The position numbers and the translations under genes were made by a program. The notes beneath the pieces were generated by a model. That model made no database searches, was not told the origin of the DNA, and saw only the letters and a program-made list of their open reading frames with translations. From assembly GCA_965153355.1 (NCBI GenBank), contig OZ231128.1:26412001-26476000 (forward strand): a stretch of DNA of 64,000 bases. The letters are read 5' to 3'. Shown here one piece after another: positions 43,727 to 56,993 of this stretch. The DNA comes from Flaccisagitta enflata (lineage: Eukaryota; Chaetognatha; Sagittoidea; Aphragmophora). The first letter of the stretch is position 1. Each line of letters starts with the position of its first letter.

Positions 43727-45295
43727 CTCAGAATTATGTCAAAATTGTGGGATTTTACCGTCCATCCCATTCTAGACCAATTTTGACCCCAGGAATCCAA
43801 ATCTGCAGTCAAAAATGGTCTCAGGTCAATATTTCGATAGGCTACAGCTACATTTCTCAGGTCAAAATACTATATAAGGTCAAATTTTCAAAATTGGAAA
43901 TTTGTCAATCTGATTGCAGATTCAAAATCCTTGCAAAAAACTGTGTGAAGAAAGTGTCTTTCTTTTTTCAAAATTTTGATTAGAACATAGTCAAAATTAA
44001 CATTATCCGTCAAAATTAGGCCGAATTTAGACAAAAGAGCAATTTTACTCTATTTTGGATGTTTAACGCTAATTTTGACTATGTTCCAATCAAAATTTCA
44101 AAAAAAGAAAGATACTTTCTTTTATTAGTTTTTTCCAAGGATTTTGAATCTGCCATCAGATTGACAAATTTCCAATTTTGAAAATTTGACCTTATATACA
44201 GGCCTTTTTTTAGAGCGAGCCCGCGAGCCCGTGGCTCCCTATTTTGCTTCCGGGCTCGCTGCTTTCGCTGGCTCTGAGCCCAGCTGGCTCTCTCAAAATT
44301 GAAACCATGTTTTGAACTCAAATGGATTGGAATATTCTTTTAAAATCATAAGAAGAAAACCCAATTCACAAGTTAAGAGAGACAAAATGACCTTCTACCG
44401 TAGTCACCTCATCAAATGTAAACTGATCAACAAGTAAAGCCTCACATTCTTAGTCGCGACTACACGCCACTTTGTCCGTTTGTAGGTCGGTCTGTCTGTT
44501 GGTCCAGTACACTTTTACTTTTTTCATCAATTCTATTTCTTTAAGTCATTTTAGAGCATACTAACTCATTTAAAGTCATTCTAAGTCATTATCCAAGTCT
44601 CGCATGCGACTTATGGGTGTTGGCCTTGTTTTCATGTGTAAACGACTACCGTTGATGGTATAAAAAGCTGGCATGTGATGATTTTTCCTTACTTTATGTC
44701 CAATTCATTTTTTTTTCATATGAGAGAGCTGTAAAAGTGCCATTTGAATGAAGCCTACAAATTTTCCAAAAATGGAGCAAAATGTTCAGTTTTTCAGGTT
44801 GTTTGCACGTTACCTTATAACCTTCTATGTTGGGCAGTCTGTCCATCTGTTGGTCCATCCATTTATTAGTCCATCTGTTTCTCTATTGGTCGGTGACACA
44901 GTTGTGTTGTTTTCTGCATCTACAAGTGATTTTAATGTCACTTCTCCTGCCCAAATGTTTTCTAGCAAATCTCCCCACTACCCCTGCCCGCCCAAACACA
45001 ATTTAGGTAGCCTTCCATCCAGCATTGTATTTTGCCGGGCTCGCTGTTTTGCCGTTGGGCTCAGTAAAATTATCAGGAGAGAGCCCGGTTGGCTCTGCCA
45101 AAAAAATCACTAAAAAAAGGCCTGCTTATATAGTATTTTGACCTAAGAAATGTAGCCGTAGCCTATCGAAATATTGACCTGAGACCATTTCTGACAGCAG
45201 ATTTGGATTCCTTGGGTCGAAATTGATTTAGTACGGGATGGACGGTAAAATCCCCCAATTTTGACATAATCCTGAGATCTTTTACTAACGATGGT
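43727..45295. mobile_element. Fold-back element, interrupted by a hAT-like insertion
   Basis: The left arm (about 43727-44005) contains GGGATTTTACCGTCCATCCC, ATTTCGATAGGCTACAGC and TACTATATAAGGTCAAATTT. The right arm (about 44060-44198 continuing at 45125-45295) is its reverse complement, ending GGGATGGACGGTAAAATCCC. The right arm is split by the insertion at 44199-45124. Rejoined, the element is about 640 bp with arms of about 280 bp. Confidence 0.82.
44199..45124. mobile_element. hAT-like non-autonomous element, family H (copy 2)
   Basis: 15-bp perfect inverted ends CAGGCCTTTTTTTAG / CTAAAAAAAGGCCTG. Exact 8-bp target duplication CTTATATA at 44191-44198 and 45125-45132. The uninterrupted target is preserved in the opposite arm of the host fold-back element (ACTATATAAGGTC near 43870), which confirms the duplication. 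Subterminal GCGAGCCCGCGAGCCCG matches the 2557-3523 copy. Inside lies a diverged family A copy (44451-44630). Confidence 0.92.
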
Positions 45296-46165
45296 TCCTG
45301 GTCGATTTGAGAGTTGCACAGCGGCTCATTTGAAGTAATTTGTGAAGAAGAAAAAATCTACCACCAGGGGAAGGCATGATTTAACGGAATTGGGCATGCT
45401 GGCCAGGGTAATATATATCCTTGGTCTGTTTAGTTTTTTAATAGTTCAAGTTCTTAGTCTTATGAGATAATTTGAAATAGTTATATTATTATTTTTAAAT
45501 ATTAAGAGAAATTGACACTCCAAATTTGCTGCTCATGTGCACCGTGACATTAAAAGCAAGAATGAGCTTTTGTAGAAAAAAGGAGTTTGTTTGCACGAGG
45601 ATTAAGGAGGAGATTGAGGAGATGGGAAACAAAAGGTGAGAGAGACACACAGACGCAGTGAGACAGACCAAGAGAGACCGACAGAAAGGAAGAGTGAATG
45701 AGAAATAGATAAAAGAAACCATGTGGAACAGGGAATCAACTAAATAGAAGAACAATTAAAGGAAAGAACAAAAGGGAGGAGAATCAAGGAAGGGGAAAAG
45801 AGAAGATTTAGTGGAGGAAAAGGAAAAGGAAGAAAAAAAACGAGGAATGGAATTTCGAGGCGCGACTGAATAATGAATGCCTCCACTGCACTGATTACCA
45901 CAGATAACTACGACGAGATTAAGCAAATTGAGAAGGATGAGAGATCTAGGGGAACAGGAAAGTGGTGGAAAGAGAGACTGGCAGACTCGACCTGCTGGAG
46001 GAAGGAGCACTAACACAGACATGATGAAGAAACCGGAGGAAGGGGTGCCTCGGGTCAACTGAGAGAGGCAGACTGAATTCGAGAAACATGACCAAGGGGG
46101 TGGTCATGGTCGGGGAAGTGACTCTAACAGAGGGTAGAGTGAAAGCACAAAGTAGGTACTTAAAT

Positions 46166-46313
46166 TTTTAGTCGCGGACACGGCCGGACACGCGACTCTA
46201 GAACTTAACGTGTCGGTCGGTAGGTCGGTAAGTAATATTGTTAAAATTGCGAACGGTTTTTGCATTACGGCTCCTGCCCAACCGTCCGCGACTGGATTGC
46301 CGTGTATCCGGCC
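46166..46313 (+). mobile_element. Family A element ending at a (GA)n tract
   Basis: TTTTTAGTCGCGGACACGGC start and GTGTATCCGGCC end. The usual CTTGTT end is replaced by (GA)n at 46313-46355. Confidence 0.75.
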
Positions 46314-46357
<44 letters not shown>

Positions 46358-46950
46358 CCCAGACAGACCGAGACCAATAGACAGTCAGACAGATACAAAG
46401 ACAGATAGATTGATGAATAGATCGACATAGATAAAAGCTAAGTTTACAGGCGATTTTCTGGTAAGAGGAGGAAAAGGAGGAAGAGGAAGAGGAGAAGGAT
46501 CAGTAGCCATAACCGATCGTAACCGCATCAATGAGTAGCAATCGATAATGCGGGTAACAGCTATTTACTAATCGACCAAAGGATAATATAGGGTACTCGC
46601 CGATCATTAGTGCGCATGTAATATCAGAAGTTTTCTGTGTGTTTTTTGTGTGCGTGTGTAGATGAAATTTTCTTATCTATTTTGATCACGAGTACATACT
46701 TTTATTGACAAATGCCTTTTGCTTTAAGAATCGGAAGATGAAAGAATTGCTTAGTGTATTAGAAAAAAAAGGTTACTATTTAAATCAACACACTGGAACG
46801 GAATGGCAAGTGGTAATTGTTTGGTCTAAGGTTGCGGGATAAATTGAGTGCTGCGCTGATATTTTAGGCGAAGGGATGGAAACTATGATAAAGATCGTGT
46901 ATTAAGAAATCTTGGCCTTGGGCTTAACAACAGTTCCGTGGTGGCATATA

Positions 46951-47856
46951 AGATGGTGACGGCAGTGGTGAAGACGGTGATGGCGGAGGTGGAAGTGGCT
47001 GTGGTGGAAATGGCGGCGGCTGTGGTGGAAATGGTGGCGGTTGTGGTAGAAATGGCGGCGGTTGTGGTGGAAGTGGTAGCGGTTGTGGTGGAAGTGGTGG
47101 CGGTTGTGATGGAAGTGGTGGCGGTTGTGGTGGAAGTGGTAGCGGTTGTGGTGAAAGTGGTGGCGGTTGTGGTGGAAATGGTGGCGGTTGTGGTGGAAGT
47201 GGCGGCGGTTGTGGTGGAAGTGGTGGCGGTTGTGGTGGAAGTGGCGGCGGTTGTGGTGGAAATGGTGGCGGTTGTGGTAGAAATGGCGGCGATTGTGGTG
47301 GAAGTGGCGGCGGTTGTGGTAAAAGTGGTGGCGGTCGTGGAGGAAGTGGCGGCGGTTGTGGAGGAAGTGGCGGCGGTTGCGGAGGAAGTGGCGGCGGTTG
47401 TGGCGGAAGTAGCGGCGGTTGTGGAGGAAGTGGCGGCGGTTGTGGTGGAAGTGGCGGCGGTTGTGGTGGAAGTGGCGGCGGTTTTGGTAGAAATGGCGGC
47501 GGTTGTGGTGGAAGTGGTAGTGGTTGTGGTGGTAGTGGCGGCGGTTGTGATGGAACTGGTGGCGGTTGTGGTAGAAATGGTGGCGGTTGTGGTGGAAGTG
47601 GTGGCGGTTGTGGTGGAAATGGTGGCGGTTGTGGTGGAAATGGTGGCGTTTGTGGCGGAAATGGTGGCGTTTGTGGTGGAAGTGGTGGCGGTTGTGGTGG
47701 AAGTGGTAGCGGTTGTGGTGGAAGTGGTAGCGGTTGTGGTGGAAGAAGCGGCGGTTGTGGTGGAAGTGGCGGCGCGGTTGTTTCAGCTTTGGGCCTCTTT
47801 TTTTATTCGGACCCTGGCACCAAAGGCTTTCAACTCCGTGAAAGGAGCAGTTGAAG
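46951..47856 (+). repeat. 21-bp GGT-rich minisatellite, possible Gly/Cys repeat coding
   Basis: About 38 copies of GGTGGCGGTTGTGGTGGAAG plus T. Two + frames are open throughout. One reads VVEVVAV. The other, starting right after a TAA (46948-46950), reads a heptad GGGCGGS with N, R and D variants. It ends in the non-repetitive GGAVVSALGLFFYSDPGTKG then FQLRERSS and TGA. The second frame has no ATG, so it could only be a downstream exon. Splice signals at its left edge are weak (ATATAAG). A plain minisatellite is equally likely. Confidence 0.75.
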
Positions 47857-48190
47857 CGTGATAAACCAGCGCTCCAAACGCCGCTGCCACTTGATCTGAC
47901 TTAAAAGAAAAAAAAGAAGAAAAAAAAGAAAGAAAAATAAAGAAGACAAGCGGAAGAATAACACGAGATCCTAGGCATGAGGTTTTAGCCCCCATCGCGT
48001 CGGCCCCCTCGGTCCTACCGGGTTTTGACTCGCTGGTAATTATACTGTACGTCCAGGGCTTGAGACTGTTTTTGTAAATGTGCAATGTTTCCCATACTCT
48101 TCTGCGTGCAATTTACATGCGTTTAGTTTCTAAAAAAGCTATTGGTTCATTGGCGATAGCAATTGGATTTGTAATAGACAAAATCCATTA

Positions 48191-48943
48191 CACTCTTTAT
48201 TTTGAGTAAGGACAAAGTTTATAAGGACATTGAGGCTGAGATTTAGCCAAAAATTAAGGACATTTTAAGGATAAGGCTCAGCCTCAGATAAGACCTCAGC
48301 AAAAATCTTCTCTCAAGTGAGATTCTCAAATTCGGCCTCGGCAAAAATTTTCTCTCAATGGTTTTAACATGGTGTTAGAACGGTTATAACACGGTGTTTT
48401 AACGGTTTTAACACAGTTTTAACACGGTTTTAATACAATGTGGCTATGTTAAAATCCATTTTTTTGTAAACGAGAAAATTTTATAAAAAATTTCTTCCTC
48501 TGAGGTTTTAACACGTTTTAACAAATTTTAACACTGTACCTGTTATTTCTAGGGCGTGTTAAAATGTGTTAAAATGTGTTAAAACCTGTTAAAATTATTT
48601 TAGCAATCCTCCACCTGCTTATGACATCGGGACTTTCAAGAAGATTGGCAGTGTTAGAAAAAAAGTGCTGTGATTGTTTTCATAAGAACCTGCTTTATGT
48701 TGAATTGTTGATATGTGTTTTTAGTTTGAAAAGTTTATTTTCTTTCAAAACTAATTTGTCATATTTATTTTTTTTTATATTTTATTTAGTTAGGTATAGT
48801 TACATTTGACAATAGTTAGATACTTGCCTTGCGAAGAAAAAATTAAGGACATTTTAAGAACATTTCAGCCTCAAATTTTTGATAATTTAAGGACATCCGA
48901 GGCTCAAAAAAAATTTACTGGTCCTTAAAAAAAATAAAGAGTG
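48191..48943. mobile_element. TIR element with GTTTTAACAC-type repeats inside
   Basis: CACTCTTTATTTTGAGTAAG at 48191 is inverted at the right end (CTTAAAAAAAATAAAGAGTG, ending 48943). The interior at 48360-48590 has tandem GGTTTTAACAC(A/G) and GTGTTAAAAT units. No target duplication or transposase seen. Confidence 0.6.
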
Positions 48944-48977
48944 TAGACTGATCGACGAACCCAATGGACGGACAAAG

Positions 48978-49081
<104 letters not shown>

Positions 49082-49567
49082 AGAGAGAAGAAACGAAAGA
49101 TAAGGAAAATACATAAGTTGAAAAAAATATGGAGGGAAACTTGTCATAAAGTGATGGCTCATGGTCCCGAAGCCCTGCTCAATGAGAGGTGGGAAAAACA
49201 GGATTCGTCCAATTTCACTCTTAACTTTAGAAGGCTGATTTAGGGTTTTGAAAAAGCTACGAGGCCTCTTGTGAGACGAACCTACGGAAATACATATGCA
49301 AAATCACCCTTGTTCACTGTTGGATAATTGGGGCCGTTGCTCAAAAAGGGACTGGCAGACGAAGACAGAGTATAAGAGCAGAGTTAGAATCATTTGGAGA
49401 GAGATTGAAAGAAAAATATATAAGCAACATATTCGCTCGGCCAAAATGTGAGGATTGACCTTTGAGTCGCAAAAGCTGAGATTGGTCATCGATTGGCGGC
49501 TTTGAGGCAGAAAGACTGAAGAGATTTTGGTGACGAAGATGACGGAATAAGTGAGTGAGATCTAAAG

Positions 49568-49676
49568 GGGAGAGAGAGAGAGAAAGAGAGAGAGAGAGAA
49601 AGAGAGAAAGGGAGAAAGAGAGAAAGAGAGAAAGAGAGAAAGAGAGAAAGAGAGAAAGAAAGAAAGAGAGAAAGAG

Positions 49677-49722
<46 letters not shown>
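49568..49722. repeat. (GAGA/GAAA)n microsatellite
   Basis: GA dinucleotides grading into GAAA tetramers, ending 32 bp before the element at 49754. Confidence 0.95.
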
Positions 49723-49753
49723 CGAGTGAGTGACAGATAAATACACTGTGCAT

Positions 49754-50258
49754 TTGGGTGCTTCGCATAGCAAATAAATTGAGTTTCTTCTCATCCCACT
49801 TACCCAATAAGGAGTGAAAAAAAACATGAAGATGACTGTTTTGTTTTTTTAAAAATTCCTTCATCTTCCGTTTTTGTTTTGGCCTTCAAATTTCCCAGAA
49901 ATAAGCAAAATCCTGTGTTGTCTTGTTACAAAAGGAACAATTGTTAGTTTTAAAAAATTGTGATTTTTGTAAACATATATCAAAATAACAGAGCATGAGT
50001 TACAAAAGAGCTTGTGAAAAGGCAGATTAACAATTTCATGAAGGGCAGAAATTTGTTAAAGCTAATTCAAAGAAGATCAGCATATTGTTTTATCTCATTG
50101 CAATATACAAATTAGGCTCTCAAAAACAATTTTCTAAAAAACGGAAGATGAACGATTTTTGATAAAAGAAAAATGGTAAGGGTCCTAAAATTGGCCACTC
50201 CACATTAGGTAAGGAGGGTGAAAAGAAATAACCAACTTTTGCTATGTGAAGCACCCAA
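49754..50258. mobile_element. 505-bp TIR element with 9-bp target duplication (family M, copy 1)
   Basis: Ends TTGGGTGCTTCGCATAGC and inverted GCTATGTGAAGCACCCAA. The 9-bp duplication ACTGTGCAT lies at 49745-49753 and 50259-50267. The interior is itself largely self-similar in inverted orientation to copy 2. No ORF. Nine-base duplications suggest a Mutator-like or related element; the superfamily is not certain. Confidence 0.9.
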
Positions 50259-52382
50259 ACTGTGCATGCATGCACTAAAATTGCACTATCCAGGTATCCA
50301 TGTATCTAGGACCTGTAGAGTTCGAGTCCGTCACTTTACTATCTAGGCGGAAAAAATCTTTCGGTACGTTTACATGCATATCTCAGGATAGAATCAACCA
50401 ATCATCAAAAAATTGGTGAGAAAATCAAAGCCCTTCAAATTTGCAAGAGATTGACGCAAACCGCATCCCTCTAGCTCTATGTGTTCGAAAGCTATTTAAC
50501 TTTTATTGAAATACTTCAGTTTCACTAATTCCATTTCTACACATTTCTACTTCTGATGATATCATTTCACTCTTTTTTTTGATTACTTCTAAACGCCTTA
50601 AGCGATTTGCGTTGCCAGCTTGGAAATTCGAAGGGCTTCATTAAAGTCACCGATTTTTCTATGATTTTACATATGATTCTTTTGAATGCTGTGAGTCTAA
50701 ATGTAGCAAAAAAATAGACAAAAAAAATCACCAGAAAAATCTGGAAAGCCTTCACTCCTGAGTAGCTTGAACAGCTCTACAAACCGCTTCCGAAACAAAT
50801 GGCTGCTCTGATTCAGTCAAGGGGAGCTCACACCAATCATTGATGGATTTGTAATTGATTTGAATTCATTTCTACGCCAATGAATACGTTTTTGTTACAG
50901 GACGAAAGATTTTTTCTGCCTAGATAGTATATCAGTTTCTCGTTGTATCTATCAGTATCGCATCAACAAATTCATAAGCGTAAGATTTTAACGGATGTAC
51001 ACACTATGTACAGGAAAATCTGCGGGAACTGGATTGCATCTTAACTGCAAATTACACAAAGAGAAACTGGAATGAATATTGAATAATTTCAATTGTGTGT
51101 GTTATTCATGGGAATGCGCAGAGGCAAACCGGCAGAACGCGGTTTGACGCCACGGATGAGAAGCGAAGCTGAAATCCCACATAATCGTAGCACGTAGAAT
51201 CAAACGGCGTCAAGTCTAAGACTCCCCGTCGTCATCCTCATTCTCTTCTTATATTTCTCCTTTTCTGCGTGTTTGCTACTGTCTGTCGTTAAGCCTCATA
51301 GTCTGTCTATCAGTCTGTGTGGGTATCTGTCTGGGTCTGCCTGCCTGCCTCTCGTTCTCTCTGTCCTGCTCTCTGTCTATCTTTCTTTCTATTCTCTTTG
51401 TTGTCAGTTTCCTTTTCTTCTGTCCTCATATTTTTCTTTCTTTCTTTTTCTTCCTTTCTTCCATTCTTCTTTCTTTCCATCTTTCATTCCTCTTTGATCA
51501 AAATACGCCCTTAAGGCGCTATTTTTCGTCGTTCCTTTCCTTAGCATGCTGCGAATATCTTGATGAATTGAATACTGAATTGGCGAATTACAGTGTCTTC
51601 TTTCTTTTTATTTATTTCTTTTTTTTTTTTTTTTGCATGTAGGGCTTGGTTGTATGTGCATCGGTGGTAAGCGCATATGAGCACCGTCATCACTGGCGGT
51701 CCTCAGCTTTTAACCTTATAACTTGGAAACACTTTAAACCTCTGAGCGCTTAACGCTTGCGCGTTTACCAGCGTTTTGTTTACCCTCAACTATGATCGGT
51801 AAACAGGCTTTTATTTCACCGAAAAATCATTTTTCATGGCGCAGGAAAACCCGCGACCGCGACCGAGGAATCGATGTCGATTTTGCAAATTGCAAGCCGG
51901 GAGGTTGGAGACGCAACGAGGGCTTGGCAAAGTGCAGAGCCGGATACACGGTTACTCTTGTTGCGTGCGGTTGGGCCGGGGCAGTGCAGTAAGAAACAGA
52001 TAGAATCAGTTGTCCAGTCAAAAAGATAATATGCTAAGATACCAAGATATAACGATATAAAGATATTGAAGATGTAGATATGATTATGAACCTCGTGCTC
52101 CTGAAGAGAAAATTTGAAAAATCGTGATGAGAAAACTTAACTTAGCGTTACCAGCATACATGCATACATACAAACCTACCTACGAAGGGACACATCTAAA
52201 AAAGGGCACACTACGCAACGACAGTTCAGAGTTAAAGGATTTGGCCAAAAGTATTTTAAGGGGACTGTTCATTTAGAAAAAAAGTGAATGTTTGGAGTAC
52301 TACTCTCCATAGTGATTGAAGAACTGAAATGCATTCAGTAACCCGTCATTTGCAAATGTGCAAAAAAACCTCCTCAAATGGA

Positions 52383-52497
52383 GCATGATGCGAGTGCATC
52401 ATATGATGCCAATGCATCATATGATGCAAGTGCATCATGTGATACCAGCCTTGGAAGCATATGATGCAAGTGCATCATATGATGCAAGTGCATCATA
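52383..52497. repeat. Tandem palindromic GCATCATATGATGC units
   Basis: The 14-bp palindrome GCATCATATGATGC and variants recur about every 18 bp with AAGT or CAAT spacers (52398-52496). One unit is disrupted by GTGATACCAGCC. Confidence 0.85.
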
Positions 52498-52839
52498 TAT
52501 TAGTGGTGCGTTTTAATTCGCAACACGATATGCTGCTCAATACTTTGTGTTGCAAATGCAATACATTTTTATGACGTAGAGGTTCTAGTCATTATCACGT
52601 GAGGGTTGCAGAAAGATCTTTTTAAGATATGAGCCCGCTTGTGAACCAAGTGACAGATCAACAGTTACAGTACATGAACATGGATAAACTCTTCCCGACA
52701 TGTCACAACCATTGACCTTTCCAACAAATTCTTTCAACCACCCAAACCAAGTATTCCAACTATCAACTCCAACGAAACCACCTAACAACTCAACAAGGAG
52801 ATATCAACACCTCAGCAATGAACAGCTCTGACGGGTGAT

Positions 52840-53050
52840 GATGAGTAACACCCCATACAACAACTCCTATCAACAACTCCAACCTGCAAATCTGAGCAAC
52901 GATTACAACCAACAACTCCAGCCAATAGTGGCAACCAAGAACTCCAATCCACAACTCTAACCAACAACTCCCACCAATAACTCTGACCGATAGCTCCAAG
53001 CAACAACTCCAGCTAACATCCCCGGTCAACATCTCTGACCCATAAGTCTG
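52840..53050. repeat. Degenerate CCAACAACTC repeats
   Basis: Low-complexity AACAACTCC/AACCAACAACTC units interrupted by the element at 53057 and continuing at 53581-53720. Confidence 0.6.
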
Positions 53051-53056
53051 ACCCAT

Positions 53057-53571
53057 TTGGGTGCTTCACATAGCAAAAGTTGCTTATTTCTTTTCATCCT
53101 CTTTACCTAATGTGTAGTGGGCAATTTTAGGACCCTTACCATTTTTCTTTTATCAAAAATTGTTCATCTTCCGTTTTTTAGAAAATTGTTTTTGAGAGCC
53201 TAATTTGTATATTGCAGTAGGATAAAAAAGTATGCTGATCTTCTCTGAATTAGCTTTTATAAACTTCTGCTCTTTAGAGAATTGTTAACCTGCTTTTTCA
53301 CAAGCTTTTACGTAACTTATGCTCTGATATTTTGATTCATTTTCACAAAAATCATAGTTTTCTAAAACTAACAATTGTTCCTTTTGTAACAAGACTACAC
53401 AGGATTTTGCTGGATTCTGGGAAATCTGAGTAAACTTTAAGGCCAAAACAAAAACGGAAGATGAAGGAATTTTGAGAAAAGGAAAACGGTCATCTTCATG
53501 ATTTTTTTCACTCCATATTGGGTTAGTGGGACGAGAAGAAAATCAAATTTTTTGCTATGCGAAGCACGCAA
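53057..53571. mobile_element. 515-bp TIR element with 9-bp target duplication (family M, copy 2)
   Basis: Ends TTGGGTGCTTCACATAGC and inverted GCTATGCGAAGCACGCAA. The duplication CTGACCCAT lies at 53048-53056 and 53572-53580. It is a copy of 49754-50258 in opposite orientation: the two share AAAACGGAAGATGAA, AACAATTGTTCCTTTTGTAA and AGGATTTTGCT segments. Confidence 0.92.
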
Positions 53572-54391
53572 CTGACCCATAACTCTGACCCACTCCGATC
53601 CACAACTTCAATCTCCAACCAACAGCTCCAACCTGCGATGCCAACCTATATCTGTCACCAAGAACTACCACCAACAGCTACCAATAGCTCTTACCATCAA
53701 CTCTGATCTACAACTCCCACAACTTATACATCATGTACACTGTTGACCTGCCTAGAATAAAGCGTCCTCTATCGATACCAGGATTCCATTTAATTTTTCA
53801 GTACAACTGTGTGCGCAGACGTTTGGCGAGGACGCTAATGAGAATTGTTTGGCCTCACTTGAGGCAAAGTAAGCTTTTTATTTTAGTACTCGTAATGACA
53901 TTCTAGGCGGAAACAGTGGCAGTCATAGCAGTAAATCAGCTGTCAGCTTGCGGTTGGGCAGGGGCAGTGATACTAAAATAATTGATAATTTGATCAACAG
54001 AAGAACAAAGAGAAACAATGAGGTTGGATAAACGGCTACTTGAGTCACAAAGCAAAAAGCGATAAGGGTATGTTGAACTATGGAATATTTTTTTTTTTTT
54101 GATGGAAGATGCAATAGCATGATTCAGTGAAAAACTAATGGTTTACGTTGTGAATGCATTTTTACAGTTGGCCCGCTGATTCCCCGAAACATAGCCTTAT
54201 TCACATCCATTTTGGCTGTGTTAGTTGCCAACGCATTATTCAGAATGCAATCAATACGAGCGCGTAGTTTTCAATCAAGATTTGCACGATCTTTCCGTCT
54301 TTACATCCATATTTCTCTTTTTTGTTCTTTTTGGAACCTGAAAGACAACGTTTGATGAAAGAAAGTGTTACATTTGCCCTTATATACAGAA

Positions 54392-54555
<164 letters not shown>

Positions 54556-54885
54556 CGACACACACGCGTGTGCGCATGCATATCACAGACACACACACAC
54601 AAACAAAAACACACAAAACCGCGCGCGGTGGAAAAATATGTTCGTACAATTCTTGGCTCATGCGTTATAGATCCACAGATGAACTGAGCGACTGATGGAC
54701 AGACAATTGACAAAACCTCTCAGAGTTGTGAGTCCGCGAATAAGAATAGATATAAAAACAAAGAAAGATGTAGAAATAAATCTGAATATTTATAAGATAT
54801 ATAAATGTACTGTAATATGTTAATCAATGCGGAAAGAACAATTGACCTCCGTAAGCCCTTGTCCACACACACACCTGTGTTTTGT

Positions 54886-55338
<453 letters not shown>

Positions 55339-55412
55339 CTTCCATGTAAGGTCATACTCGTCCGCCGGCCTTTCAGTCAATCAGTTACGCATTTGCTCGA
55401 CGATTTTGTAAC

Positions 55413-55483
55413 CCCATCATCGCCATCATCATCGCCATCATCATCGCCATCATCATCGCCATCATCATCGCAATCATCATCAC

Positions 55484-55537
<54 letters not shown>

Positions 55538-55659
55538 AAAAATCATCATCATCAAAATCATCATCATCAAAATCATCATCGTGACCATGATGGTCTCTCC
55601 ACTAGCTCGTCAAGCTCTATTCAACGTCGAACTGTTCATCTCTGCATCATCATCATCAT

Positions 55660-55700
<41 letters not shown>

Positions 55701-55802
55701 ACGTCATCGTCATCGCCCTCGTCATCGTCGTTGTCATCGTTGTCTTTGTTATAGTCGTCGTTGTGATTGTCGTCGGCGTGATTGTCATCATCATCATCAT
55801 CC
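55413..55802. repeat. Two (ATC)n microsatellites separated by 65 bp
   Basis: CATCATCGC/CATCATCAT units at 55413-55580, a unique GC-richer 65 bp, then ATC/GTC units at 55644-55802. Confidence 0.93.
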
Positions 55803-56069
55803 CGACTGTACCGAGCCATCAAGAGGACACCGGTTCACAGCTGATTGACGTAAGATCCGCTTCCGTAGCTTGAGGTTAGCTTCCAATGCCTTTTTTGGGG
55901 CCTGCAGTTGCCTAATAAAAGAAAAATTACATCATTGATGACAGAGGTTTTCTTTGTCTCAGTCTCTGTCTCCATCGCTGTCTCTATCTCTGTCTCTATC
56001 TGATTTTCTGGCTCTATCTCTGTCTATATTTCTGTCCCTATTTCTGTCTCTCATTCTATCTGCATATGT

Positions 56070-56115
<46 letters not shown>

Positions 56116-56272
56116 ACATCCAGGCTAACGCTACTACACTGGCATTAGCAGTACTTCAAAAGATGAGCAAAAACATCGAAAAAGTAAACAGCGACTAACG
56201 GACGGACTGATGGACCAACCGACAAAGCGGGTTAGATAGTCGCGTGCAGTTGACTAAAACTTTTTTTGGTAT

Positions 56273-56377
<105 letters not shown>

Positions 56378-56696
56378 GGTTTCCGCAACTTTTTTATCAA
56401 TAAGTTGATGACAATGGCGACGATTGACGATGAGGGGCAAAAGGGTCCACCTAGACCTATTACATACTCAGGTTACGACTATGTCCTTCCCCCTCCCCAT
56501 TGATTTAATTTTTCTTTGCTTTTGACCCGTACCTGCATCTCAGATTCCATCCATCTTTCTTTACTTGTTTTATCATCTGCGTCTCGCCATGTTCATCTCC
56601 CTGATGTCGACGTCACCCTGCTCAAAGGAAGCAAAAAAAAAAAAGGCTGTATGCACATACTTCAGTCAGGAACGGGTAGCCAGGGGTAGTATGGAA

Positions 56697-56886
56697 ACAA
56701 GGCCGGATACACGGCCACCAGTTGCGGACGGGTGGGCAGGGGCGGATATGCGCGTTTACCCACTTTTCGACTCGTGTCCACGGACCGACCAACCGACCAA
56801 CCAACCAACCAACCGACCGACCGACCGACTGACCAACCGACCGACGGACAAAGCCTCTTATAGAGTTGCGTGTCCGCAACTAAAAA
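56697..56886 (-). mobile_element. Family A element, well preserved
   Basis: AACAAGGCCGGATACACGGC to GTTGCGTGTCCGCAACTAAA, with a core of CCAACCAACC and CCGACCGACC repeats. Confidence 0.85.
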
Positions 56887-56993
56887 AAGGAACACAATAT
56901 CGTTGCGGATGGGTGGGCAGGGGCAGCCAATCCCCATCCACACCCAAGGCCCCACCCAACCCCTCCTCCCATCAAAGACACATACAGAAGCAC

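Noticed and set aside
54240-54340. Minus-strand segment reading AKMDVNKAMF, resembling Rho[13 protein letters not shown]
   Set aside because: The resemblance is limited to a few residues, the true exon is at 39486-39589, and no acceptor supports this one.
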